DNA of 64,000 nt. Source: Limnomonas spitsbergensis. Its lineage: Eukaryota; Chlorophyta; Chlorophyceae; Chlamydomonadales. Position numbers and translations under genes: made by a program. This document shows positions 36,881 to 46,788 of this stretch, piece after piece; position 1 is the stretch's first letter; every line of letters starts with the position of its first letter. The stretch is taken from positions 2,852,001 to 2,916,000 of the forward strand of contig JAYJMM010000123.1 of assembly GCA_037349105.1 (NCBI GenBank), given 5' to 3'. The notes below the pieces were generated by a model, which saw only the letters and a program-made list of their open reading frames with translations, searched no databases and was not told the DNA's origin.

Positions 36881-36989
36881 CCAACGAGACAATTGGGCAC
36901 CCACGAGGCCACAACGCAGCGGTAACACCAGCAGCACAGCAAGACAGTCCACTCATGGCGGCAGGGCCCGGAGGTGTAACGTCATTGAC
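36875..36989 (+). mobile_element. Retroelement family A tail, degenerate
   Basis: CCCAACGAGACAATTGGGCA and CCACGAGGCCAC, then about 50 bp of other sequence, then GCAGGGCCCGGAGGTGTAAC and GTCATTGAC. An insertion appears to split the tail. Confidence 0.6.
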
Positions 36990-37498
36990 TCATGGCGGCA
37001 GCCATGGCGGCCGACATACAAATCGCTGTCAGACAGGGCACCGGAGGGCGCTATTGGTATAGAACAGTGCATACCCGCTGGGTCCTGCTGAACGCTCGGC
37101 CACGTGGGGCTGGTAGGGAATGACTAGGCTCAATTCCAGCTACCATGCACAGCCTGGGCCATGGTGCAGCCATACCATCCTCCCATGTAAGGGGGCAGGA
37201 TCATGGAACCCGGCGCTCTAGGCCGGGAAGGCAGTGAAGACCAAGTCCGATACCCGAGTTCCACTAGAGACTAGCCCTCAACAAAGCCTCTGAGAAAAGA
37301 AAAGTCCACAAAACAAGCGTATCCCACCCCTGCTTGGCCGCGAGGGCGCCCCACTGATCAGAAGGGAGAGGAGAAGAAACTAAGAAGGGGGCAAACAACA
37401 ACAAAAAGAAAGGACCAAAAGCTAAGGATAGCGGGTATGCACTGTTGTAAACTTGATGCATCATACCAGCGGGCGCAAACGGTGCAAGAGACTTCTTC

Positions 37499-37711
37499 GA
37501 GTTGTACCGGGGCAAGCTTGGGTGGGATGCCCTGGTTTTTGTGGAAGACGAGGTAGAAATTGTTTAGGCATCGACGTTCTCAGAGACTGGAACATCCTTT
37601 GCCTTTCCTTTTCCAGCCTTTTGTCTGTCCCTTCACTTCCCCCCCTTTCACTTAGGCGCCCATGCGGCCGAGCCTCTCTTGAGCAGGGACCAGGGGTGTA
37701 ACGTCATTGAC
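37499..37711 (+). mobile_element. Retroelement family A, second copy with coding tail
   Basis: The frame at 37,499-37,567 encodes ELYRGKLGWDALVFVEDEVE then IV-stop. This aligns without gaps to the tail at 32.8 kb (QFYRGRLGWEALTFVENVVG), mostly by conservative changes. A short pyrimidine-rich UTR follows, then TAGGCGCCCATGCGGCCGAG, CTTGAGCAGGGACCAGGGGT and GTAACGTCATTGAC. Confidence 0.75.
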
Positions 37712-37814
37712 CCACTTGTTCCTTCTCCCTTGATGCCAGCCCAGGCCACCATAGAATTTCTCTTGATGGCTGTGATTGCAATGAGTGGTACAGTACTTAC
37801 CTAGCAGTCTTTTT

Positions 37815-37873
37815 GTTTGCCGACGTGGCCGAGCTTCATTCCAGCATGGCCCAGAGGTGTTACGTCATTAACT
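37815..37873 (+). mobile_element. Retroelement family A 3' tail, variant
   Basis: GACGTGGCCGAGCTTCATTC, then GGCCCAGAGGTGTTACGTCA and TTAAC. Same variant as at 24,920-24,973, so family A has at least two subfamilies. Confidence 0.75.
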
Positions 37874-38471
37874 TATCCTGTATTCGTATTAATTAACCTT
37901 ATACCAGGCGCCTGATACCGTGTAGATCAGGAGCTATTTGCTGTCACAGCGTGGCAGTTAATCTTGAAAAGCAAAATACCTTCGTCATTAGTTGATTGCC
38001 TGAAAGTCGAAACTGTTAAACAACCATCCACCGGCATCAGTTGGGGCGGGGCATGGCTATATACAAATTACAAACTGCCTACCAGATGATTAACCTCTGT
38101 TACATGCACAAGTGGCAACAGCCATGCAAAAAGAAATGACATGACGCATTGGCGCCGCTCATTAGTCCAGGCATGTACGTCATGGCTGGAATGAGATCAC
38201 AACAGTGGCTTTCTAGGCATATAAAAACGAAATGAGGCAGTAGATAGAGCTTCGGGGCACATGTCCTGATAGCAGTCCAGTCCAATTATTTTCTCTCATT
38301 CAATGCCGGGCTGAGCACAGCCCATTCATGAAAGCCCTGACATCGCTCATGCTACATGGCAGACACACAAAATGAAATTCTAGAAATGCTGCAGGGATCT
38401 TGATAAATCGTGCGGCCGATACTCCCGTCAGGTAAACGGTCGTGTCGTAGTTAAGGTCGGGCAGACCTCGC
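37874..38471. other. Unique noncoding sequence downstream of the mS38 gene
   Basis: No repeat or coding signal recognised. The 3' UTR of the minus-strand mS38 gene should start here, just below 38,472. Confidence 0.4.
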
Positions 38472-39052
38472 TCACTTATTCTTGTAGCGCAGGGCTTTCC
38501 TCCTCTTGTTGATCTTATGCTTTTTCATCTTCAGCCGTCTCCACGTTTTGATGCCAATAGCCTGCAGCAAAAGCACGCACAGATGAGGATGACGAACAAG
38601 GGTTTCTTTATCCGACTCGAGACATCATCCCTACTATGAATGCCACAACCAACATGCCTCACCTCCATGGGAGCTGGTTTGTCTAAAGGGTCCTCCATTA
38701 TAGGCCGAGGCAGGTCTTCGGGGTGTCCTCTGAGGACAGGTATGAAAGTGATGCCGTGTGGGCTGAACAGCGCCTGCATGAGCTTCCTGTTCGGTAGCAT
38801 CTCGGACACGACGGGGATTTCCTGCCGAACTTGGAGCTGCGAGAAGAGATCCCATGCCCGCGTCTGGTAGCCTCTTCGAAGAGGGCATAGGGGTAGCGTC
38901 TGGGCAGAGGAACGTATACTTGACGGACGGCATGCGCATAATAGAAGTGGAGAAAACGACGAGGCTTGAAGGAGGCCAAAAGGAGAGGAAATGCTGCCGC
39001 TCGCATTGGCAACGTGGCTTCTTATGAAGACTGCCAGGATTTTGGACGCCAT
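38472..39052 (-). CDS. Mitochondrial small-subunit ribosomal protein mS38 (AURKAIP1/COX24 family), 159 aa
   Basis: Two exons, minus strand: 39052-38663 (130 codons) and 38561-38472 (29 codons plus TGA). The junction is ATGGAG|GTGAGG to CTGCAG|GC, phase 0. The C-terminus IKTWRRLKMKKHKINKRRKA then LRYKNK is the hallmark of the COX24/mS38 C-terminal domain: a short, very basic helix that in mitoribosome structures contacts small-subunit rRNA. The N-terminus (MASKILAVFIRSHVANASGS, then Ser/Arg/Leu-rich with no acidic residue for about 65 residues) is a good mitochondrial targeting peptide. The middle is weakly conserved, as is usual. The start is the first Met of the frame. Confidence 0.85.
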
Positions 39053-39541
39053 GGCGATGAAAGTTGGTCAATTATCGCCGTGAGAGTCTATAAGCAGAGG
39101 ATCTTTACTCAAGGTCACGGGGGGTGGCTCGTTTATGATTTTTGGCTGAGGTGGCTCAACCATCAAGGTCTAACAGAGTACGTAATGAGGATTTGGGGCG
39201 AAACAGAGGAATTGAGAGTGATGAACGTGAGTGATGAACGTGTACACGTATTAATAACCTCTGCAAATCACTGAGGTGGGAAGGTTAGAAGTTCGGAGTA
39301 CGACTAGGGCTTGCGTCAGCAGCAGTAGGAGCTGTAGCTGCGTCATGTTCCACAGAACGTGGCTTTCTAGAGACGAGCGAAGGGAAATACAATTCATACA
39401 CCGAATGATGCACCTGAAATGAAAGAATGATGCCTGCTTGCATCTCAGTATCATTTGACGTCAATCAGAAAATCCTGGTTGGAACTTTCTGAGCCAGCTG
39501 ATAAATTGCGCATTCTATACATTCGACGGCGATTCAATTCA
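39053..39541. promoter_or_regulatory. Shared head-to-head promoter region
   Basis: About 490 bp between the divergent starts of mS38 (minus) and the Rab gene (plus; about 400 bp if the Rab uses its upstream Met at 39,455). It must contain both promoters. I recognise no clear TATA box or defined element. An ATGATGAACGTG-type short direct repeat is near 39,220-39,242. Confidence 0.5.
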
Positions 39542-42500
39542 ATGCAGGCCGGCCTGTCTGAGCTACCCAGTGGCCCGGACACAAACCTATGCAAAGTCAT
39601 TTTTGTGGGGTCGTCCGGTACCGGCAAAACGGCCTTGATAAAACGGCTCTTCAGCGATCAGTTTGAGCAACATCAGCCTGCCACTGTTGGTGTCGGTAAG
39701 AACGTGAAGAACCTGTTGTGCATGGGGGACCATGACCTGCCAAATCATTTCAGTGCTACAGATGGAGCATGAGCACGTAACTGTTCCTCAGAGGTTGACT
39801 GCTCTACATCATGGCTTAGATAATCTTGCGCTACTTCATGCTTCAGATTTCTTCTTTAAGCGGTACCTATTTGACAGCCGTTCTGTTGGAGTGACACTGT
39901 GGGACACTGCCGGTGAGTACCGGTATTTGAAGTGCCCTGTGTTTATGACATGATTTTCACACTGGTACGGGCCATGCTTCTTTAGGGGGGCTTCTGGGTG
40001 GCGGCCAATGGGATGCCAGGACCAAACCTGGATAGGCCTACGGCTAGTGGCTCAAGCAGCATGATTTGCTGCAGGTCTCCTCAGCTTTAGGCCGTGATGT
40101 AAATGAAGTGCACCAAGTGAACAGTAGAAGCGGAGGGGATCCTTGGAAGCGCGGGGAATCCGGGCGAAGCCAGCCATTCACGGCATCAAATGGCAGTTCT
40201 GAGCACAGCACGCAACGAATTCACAATCCATGGGTGCATATTTATTTGGCCATTGTTCAGGTGATTATCTTAACATCCTTATCATGACGAACCGCCACCC
40301 TCAGGGCAAGAGAGCTTTCAGTCCATCACGTCCAGCTACTACCGAGGGTCGCAGGGAGCTGTGTTTGGTGAGCCTGGTTGATAAGACTGGCCATGTATGT
40401 CCCGTATTGTCCGCCGAGTGCCTCTCAGTTTCATTCATCTGAGACCTCACAGGGCTTCTGGTACCTCATCACTTTCCACATGTTTGCGTGGAATGTGAAC
40501 ACCACTAGGTGCCCCTGGCCTGTTTGTCATGATAGATCAGTCTAGATCTCAATCATACATTACAGTTCGATCTGGTTTGTGTCCCACTGTTGTTAACCCC
40601 AGTTTGACAAGGGGAAGGAAGAAAGCCCGGAGGCGTGCACCTGTCTCCACTTTCTCATGGACTGCTGTGCACTTATTCTACCTATATTTTACCAAACCCT
40701 CTTTCCGTGCACCTCTTCCGTTGCAACATTTTCTTCGCTCTCCTCGTGTCATGCCTCACCCTTCAACTTCTTTCGCCTCCCCCCTTGACCCTCACCTGTC
40801 TGCTTAGTGTACGATGTTACCCGGCCCGAGACGCTGAAAGCCATCATTGACTTCTGGCTTCCTGAGTTTGATCGGCACAGCTCGTATCGAGATGCTTGCA
40901 AGATGATCATAGGAAATAAAATTGACAAGGTAGGTTGGGAAGGCTTGTACTGGCAAGGCTGGAGTGGGGCGGAAGAGGATGCCTGCTGGGGTGGGATAGG
41001 GGAGACCGATCAGATGTGTGACAGACTGACAGGAGGAGGTCATTATAGAATTTGGCTGTGCCCCCCTGCAGTAGACAATCCTGGGACCCCCTGGGACAGT
41101 CAAACCTATGTTATTCATCTAAGACCTTTGCATGACTGCATGTTTCTGTACATCTGTTCCCTTTTCCCCAAGCCTGTCTAGCTGCTCTAACATTGCACCA
41201 GCCCCCCTCTGACTAGGTCCCTCCTTCCGGCCGTCGCATGCCACGGCCAGCTCCATGCAATCTTGTGCACGCCCTACTTGACTGCTACCCAGCCCCCTTT
41301 CCCTGACCTGCTGATCTGGTCCAATGCTTCTGAGCGCGCAGATGCCTCAATTACCCTGACCTGCCTGCCTGGTTCAATGTTTGCAGAAGCTGGAGCGCCA
41401 AGTCAGCCCTGAAGAAGGAGCACTTGCTGCTCGAGACCACGGTTGCCTGTATTATGAGACCAGTGCCAAGGCAGACCTGCACGTGCAGGTGCGGTTTGTG
41501 CATCGGAGGTTCTTGTTCATAATGAGGTTTCATCGTCAGCACATGTAGTCGGTGGTGGCAGTACCCGAGCTGGGGATTATATCAGTGTGTAGACTTGGTG
41601 GTGGTGGTGGTGTCAGCACGAGGTGGTGGTGGTGGCAGTACGTGTGGTGGTGTAGTACATGTGTTGGTGTAGTACATGTGGTGATGGTGTTGGTGGCAGT
41701 ACATGTGGTGGCTGCAACACATGGTGGTGGTGGTGGCAGTATCCCAGCAGTGGGGCCAGTATCTGGTGTGTGCCGATACATGAGGGACCCTAAGCGCGTT
41801 ACCCTTTTTTGCACTTCCGCCACCACTGAGCTTCATTCCGTTCTTCATGAAGGGCTCCTGGTGCCGTACGCCCTGCCGCTTGGGACACTGAGCGTAGGCA
41901 GGTTATGGCTTTGTCAGAATTGGTGCAATGGTGGTCGGCTGTACACGAAAATATTACAATGATGCACCACGCGGCCAAGCCTGTTGGAGCAGGTCCCAGA
42001 GGTGTTATGTCAACGACCCTTGAGATGTGCATCCATGAGGCGTGCACCCACGATCATGGTAGCACAATACGGCATGATCTGGCGCATTACGGCACTGGTT
42101 CAGCCGGATTGTACTACCAAAAAGCCACGATACGGCACGATACGGCTCGATACGGCACAGGTTCAGCCGGATTGTGCAACCATGCCCACAATGGAGTGGC
42201 CACTTATTTCCATTGGTAGGGAGCAGCAGTGAGCAGTGAGCAGCGCCCTGTCATTGCAAGTGAGCCATGGCTTGGAAGCTGTTTGACTGTAGGAGGCACC
42301 CAGGGGTCCCTGGCGCGGGCCCTGACCCCTGTGTATGCGCCTTGAGGTGCAGTCCCTTGGGTATGCTGATGGGTACAGCAGAAGTAGCTGAGCTGCATTG
42401 CTGACTGAAGTTGATACAGGGTCAACATATCCACCCAGAAGCTTTTATCGAACGGGTCAGACATGAGGAACCGGAAGCGCAGAGAAAGAGAGCCGGTGAT

Positions 42501-42726
42501 TGTCCGTTTCAGGTCCCATTCCCCTTCTGGCGCCCAGGGCTGGTGAAATCTTGGGTATGCTATTTGTGTTCCTCTGTTGTCCTTGCTGCAGGACGCCGTG
42601 GTGTGGGGGCTGCTGGCACACATCGTGGACACACCTAGTCTGCTGCGACCACCTGCGGCCACAATGAACATGGAGCAACACTCGCCTCACGAAGAGGGCA
42701 GGCAGGGTGGGCCGTGCGGCTGTTAA
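39542..42726 (+). CDS. Rab18/RabC-type small GTPase, 213 aa
   Basis: Six exons: 39542-39695, 39847-39912, 40305-40367, 40808-40929, 41387-41488, 42592-42726. All are GT-AG, phases agree and the total is 642 nt with TAA. G1 GSSGTGKTA, switch I TVGVDF (split by intron 1), switch II WDTAGQESF, G4 GNKID, G5 ETSAK and the C-terminus GGPCGC for double geranylgeranylation are all present. ITSSYYRGSQGAVFVYDVTR and IVDTPSLL point to the Rab18/RABC branch, which acts at ER and lipid droplets. The start at 39,542 gives normal length. An in-frame Met at 39,455 would add 29 residues. The last intron (1.1 kb) holds a GGT-rich minisatellite and a retroelement tail. Confidence 0.93.
39998..40076 (+). repeat. 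Dispersed repeat B, copy 2
   Basis: Contains CCAGGACCAAACCTGGATAG and then GGCTAGTGGCTCAAGCAGCA. It lies in intron 2 of the Rab gene and is more diverged than the copies at 28 and 54 kb. Confidence 0.55.
41590..41755 (+). repeat. GGT-rich minisatellite
   Basis: Imperfect units of GGTGGTGGTGGCAGTACATG type in the last Rab intron. Apparent His/Thr-rich open frames on the minus strand arise from the repeat. Confidence 0.85.
41970..42190 (+). repeat. Family A tail followed by short duplication
   Basis: A degraded family A end (CGCGGCCAAGCCTGTTGGAG, CCCAGAGGTGTTATGTC) at 41,970-42,020. Then GGTTCAGCCGGATTGTACTA and GGTTCAGCCGGATTGTGCAA are separated by GATACGGCAC-type units (42,060-42,185). Confidence 0.6.
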
Positions 42727-43394
42727 GCGAGGAGGACACATGAGTTGCTGGCTTAAGGACTGGCTAAACAGAGTGGAATATTGGCTGGATGAGCTTGAGG
42801 GCTATTGAAATGCGCTCAAACGTGCATGAAATTGCAGGCTAGGATTGGGCCGCTGATCCCGTTCATTTTAGAGGTTTTGCACCCTGCCAGACAAAGAACA
42901 CAGTTTGGCGGAGTGTGGGGATCGTATTCAGCTGGTTGAATTGGGCGATCGATCCTGTGACATGAATGCCCATGCAGAGAGAACAGTTGTTGAAGTGAAT
43001 GTTTTAATGGACACTGTTGCCGGTTGTGAAGTGGTCATTATAGCCTCTGGCCGGCAGTGTGCAGCAGGACAGATTTTGTAGAAAGTTCGAATCGCTTTCA
43101 GCTCCATGCTTGGATGTACAAGGCCACGATTTCCGTGGGAAACATGAAAGGCTTTCTGCATGCGGGCTTTGGCCTTGCTCTAATTGGATTGCCTGATTTT
43201 GCTCGCTCACTCTTCTCTCATGCGCCTCACTCACGCGGCTGTTCGACTGATGCTGCGAGCACATGCTAAAAACTCAATTCCCTTTCCTGTAGATCACCCC
43301 CCTGTCTAAATCGCCGGGTTCAATGTTCATGCCCACTCACATAGGAGGGTAATCGTGGCCGCACCATGGTCCTGGCTGTGTATGGTAGCTGGAA
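42727..43394. other. Noncoding sequence after the Rab gene
   Basis: Presumed Rab 3' UTR and unique sequence. No gene or clear repeat recognised. Confidence 0.4.
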
Positions 43395-44360
43395 TTGAGC
43401 TTAGTCATTCCCAACCAGCCCCACGCGGCCGAGCGATCAGCAGGGCCCATCGGGTATGCACCGTGCTTTACCTGTAGATCAGAACGTGCCTTCAGGGGAT
43501 GTGAGACTGATGCAGCCTTGACCATTGTACCTTCCCTTACTATCTTCACTGACAGTCTCTGCGGCATCCACCTCATACAGAAAGCTGTATTTTATCCGCA
43601 TGATCTCCTTGAGGACAGGCATGCACCGCTCCTCCTGGCCATCCGCAGCTTTCTCCTTGCCTCTCACGTGCAAACAACGGCCCTCCTAAGCTCATCCAGA
43701 AGGTAAAATCACATATTGGCATAATCGGCAATGAACTTGCTGAAATTGGGGCAACACGAGCCTTGGACTCACCCAGCACATGCACGTTCAACCTCTCCCA
43801 TATCAATTATCAACAAGCAGTACATGGCCTCCCTCCCAGCCTGGCCCTGCCTACCCCAAGACGATACTCAAACGGATGCAAACGACACCCCTTGGTTCAC
43901 TTCTGACCTCATCTCCTCTATCAAGGCACACCTTCACTCTTCTTGCCCTCACGTCACGGATGCGGATGATGATCCTACCTTATCTTGTGCTACCTTAACC
44001 CGCATCATCGAAGAAAGTGGCAACTCTGTACCCATGTTTAACAATCACATATGGCAGTCTTCTGCTTGCCATTTCCCACCACCCCTTTTGGTCTCGGAGC
44101 TAAATGCGTATGCGTCATACGTCACGTCAAGGGGCGGGGTTCGGCAGGACGAACAGTTTCTCTGAAGCGCTGTATCCTCCGTATGCGCGCCAACCTTTTT
44201 TGGACAGCTAAACGGGGCCCTTCTCTTCCGTATTCCCTACAAAACAACAGTCCGCTCGTTTACCGATGGCCTTTGCCCCATATGTTCACCACCTTTTAAT
44301 GGACCATCTGACGCTACGTGACACTCAAGGACACATGTTTGGAAGATGCAGGCATCTCCG
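43395..44360 (+). mobile_element. Decayed LINE-type retrotransposon (RNase H and zinc-knuckle part)
   Basis: Pieces of one coding region in different frames. SLTIFTDSLCGIHLIQKAVF (43,530-43,590) carries the RNase H TDS motif. VKSHIGIIGNELAEIGATRA (about 43,700-43,760) carries the RNase H H-x-G-I-x-G-N-E signature. LRMRANLFWTAKRG (about 44,175-44,215), then LCPICSPP and HTQGHMFGRCRHLRMQ (44,270-44,345), match the terminal zinc-knuckle region. Three frame changes within 1 kb show it is dead. Reverse transcriptase motifs are not visible upstream. Confidence 0.7.
43421..43450 (+). mobile_element. Possible very degraded family A tail
   Basis: CCCCACGCGGCCGAGCGATC followed by AGCAGGGCCCATCGG. This overlaps the start of the LINE remnant and may be a chance or shared-ancestry match. 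Confidence 0.35.
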
Positions 44361-44639
44361 TATGCAGGCCTCTTAAATCTCCCGACACAACAAGACCCTC
44401 TGCCTCATCCAACGATCCCTCCACAGAGGCACAAAGAGTGGTATGTTCACAATTATGGATGCAACACCAGAGTTTGTCAACAATTGTCATCGCATCATCT
44501 GCATTTGCAAGCTGGGTGCCAGAGGTAATACTGTGCACACAGCAACAGTTTGACTGCACACCGAACTCAGCAGCGGACCAGCCCTTAGCCTGAAGTAGAA
44601 CAGTCAAAAGTGCCGATCTACGAGAATATTGACCTGTGA

Positions 44640-44725
44640 AGCTTGCATGCTTGTTTCCTTGTTTCCTTGTTTCTTTGTTTCCCTGTTTCCTTGTTTCCTT
44701 GTTCCTTGTTTCCTTGTTTCCTTTA
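44640..44725 (+). repeat. (CTTGTTTC)n microsatellite
   Basis: About ten imperfect CTTGTTTC octamers, giving a low-complexity tract in intergenic DNA. Confidence 0.9.
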
Positions 44726-45404
44726 ATTGCTGCAGTTGTGGTGTGTCTGGACGACAGAGTCGGTGCATGACAGGAGGAGGAGAGAAGACAGAAAGGGAGA
44801 GGTCCAGATCCTGTGCTACATGCTGATGACCCTGGGCCTGCCCATGTGAAACTCTTTGCACCATTCATGTGTGTGGGACTCTGTGTGGAGCTCACAGGCC
44901 CTGTTTCATTGTTGCTTTCAAGGAAGAGTTTTCATGTAAATCCCGCTACTTTGTTGTTTACTTTGAAAGTCGTAAGGTGCTGCTGATTCAAGAAGATGTG
45001 TCGAATCACCTCATACCTGCCTGCTGCTCCCCTGCGATGTTATTTTGAAAACGCACGAAACCACCCGGGGATCTGTCTGGGAGCAAAATCCTTGTTCTGA
45101 CCGGGACCAGACCACGGTTATCCCGCAGCTGGGTCACCAAGCCACAGCTCTGGCTGCTAATCCAACTGCCAGTCTGCCACGGCCTCCGGCCAGGATGTAG
45201 CCAAATGGTGGCCAGATTGTAGCTGAATGGTGGTCATGATATACCTGAATGGTTTGCCATAATGTAGCGCTGAATGTTGGCCAGGAATCGCGTTCCCAAG
45301 GTAATACTGTGGCAGACCGTGACAATGCTACATAGTTGAATTAAGGCCAGGCATCGCGGTCAACATGCAACAATGGAGTCCCCTGTCCAGCAATACCGCC
45401 ATAG

Positions 45405-45642
45405 ACTTAGTTTGTTGCTTTTCTTTGCCTCGTTGGGGAAAAGGCTTGAGAGGGGCAGAAATACTTCGGGCTGCCTTTTCCTTCGGGGTGGGGTATTTCT
45501 TTCTCCTTTGTTTTCTTCTCCATCTTTCCCTCTAACCTTGTGTTCCTTTTCTTTTCTCCCAACGGGACAGTTGGGTGCCCCGTTGCCCACGCGGCCAAGC
45601 CTTTTTGAGCAGGGCCTAGAGGTGTACTTAATGCCATTGACT
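45405..45642 (+). mobile_element. Retroelement family A 3' UTR and tail
   Basis: The order TTGTTGCTTTTCTTTGCC, GGCTTGAGAGGGGCAGAAAT, TACTTCGGGCTGCCTTTTCC, then CCAACGGGACAGTTGGGTGC, GCCTTTTTGAGCAGGGCCTA and a final CCATTGAC matches the 3' UTR of the minus-strand copy at 32.5-32.8 kb over about 230 bp. No coding tail is kept. Confidence 0.85.
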
Positions 45643-46788
45643 GGAATCCCCTGTGCCCTCTATTTTGCAAGCAGGAGGAAGGAGATCTCACACGCGGGTT
45701 GGAACCCACTCAGCTTCTTCGTCTGCTTCAACTGACCGCTCTGTCAGATGCGCCAACCCCCTCCAGTCATCTCTGCCCCTTGACCTAGTAGAAAGTGCCT
45801 CATCTCCATCCCTGGTCCATGCTGATTAGCAGGTCCAGCTAGTTCACTTCCGTTTTGCGTGTAAGAGTGATCAGGGCGCGCTTAATATATGCTGTATGGG
45901 AATGAACCCCGAGGTCCCAGAGGGCCAGAGGTCATCAAGGTACGGGCATGGAGTCAGGGTTCTATCTAGAAGATTGCTGCCAGAGTGCCAGGGTTTCATC
46001 ACTTATCAAAGTGCAGGGTTCAAATGTTCATTCCGGGTGCGATCAGATTGCAACCAGGTGGTCATGGCGTTCATTGGAGGTGAGTGTATGGGGTTGGGGG
46101 AAGGGATTTGGGGGGCAAACAAATGATTCACCCCCATCGATCCGCAAATACATGTTTATGCACCCCTGGCTGCTCCTTCTTATCCTAGTAGGCACCCAGA
46201 TAAGAGATAAATGTCAAAATTCCAAACAGGAAAGAGAAAACTGGCATGGGGTTAAGCCTGGGAAACTGGTTAGTTAGGATAGGTACGGTACCTGGCCACC
46301 TACCCGCCTACCAGCCTACCTTTGCTAGATGAAAGTGCTCAAAAATGGGAGACTTGAGGCAGCACACTGGCAACTTACTCCAGGTTGGATATATACCCTG
46401 CTTGAACGTAGAATGTGAGTGCTCATCTCACTATCCTACTGTACCTACTGACCCTCTCTCACACGGTACTATCATATATCATTGGGCATAGACATTCCAC
46501 TCACCATGTTGAAATCTACCTCCCTGCCCGCCATTTCCATTCCTTGGATGCTACAAGTGCACCCTAGTTGGAATCTGCTTTCCTGATTCATCGCACTGAG
46601 TGGGCGTCACACTCGAGAGAATGCAATCTGTCGGAAAACCCGCTATGAAAACATGCCCGGAATAAATGAATTGCCGGAAGATGACGTGTCAAGTGTACGT
46701 TGGCCCATCCAAGTTTGCCGTCCAATGAGTGCAGAGATATCAACGATCAATCGCCGCGCATTCCATCTCCAAACAAAGTTGGTTCAAT
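45643..46788. other. Upstream region of the oxidase gene
   Basis: Unique sequence expected to contain the promoter and 5' UTR of the secreted oxidase. GGATATATACC near 46,386 is TATA-like but lies 400 bp upstream of the chosen ATG. No gene seen. Confidence 0.35.
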
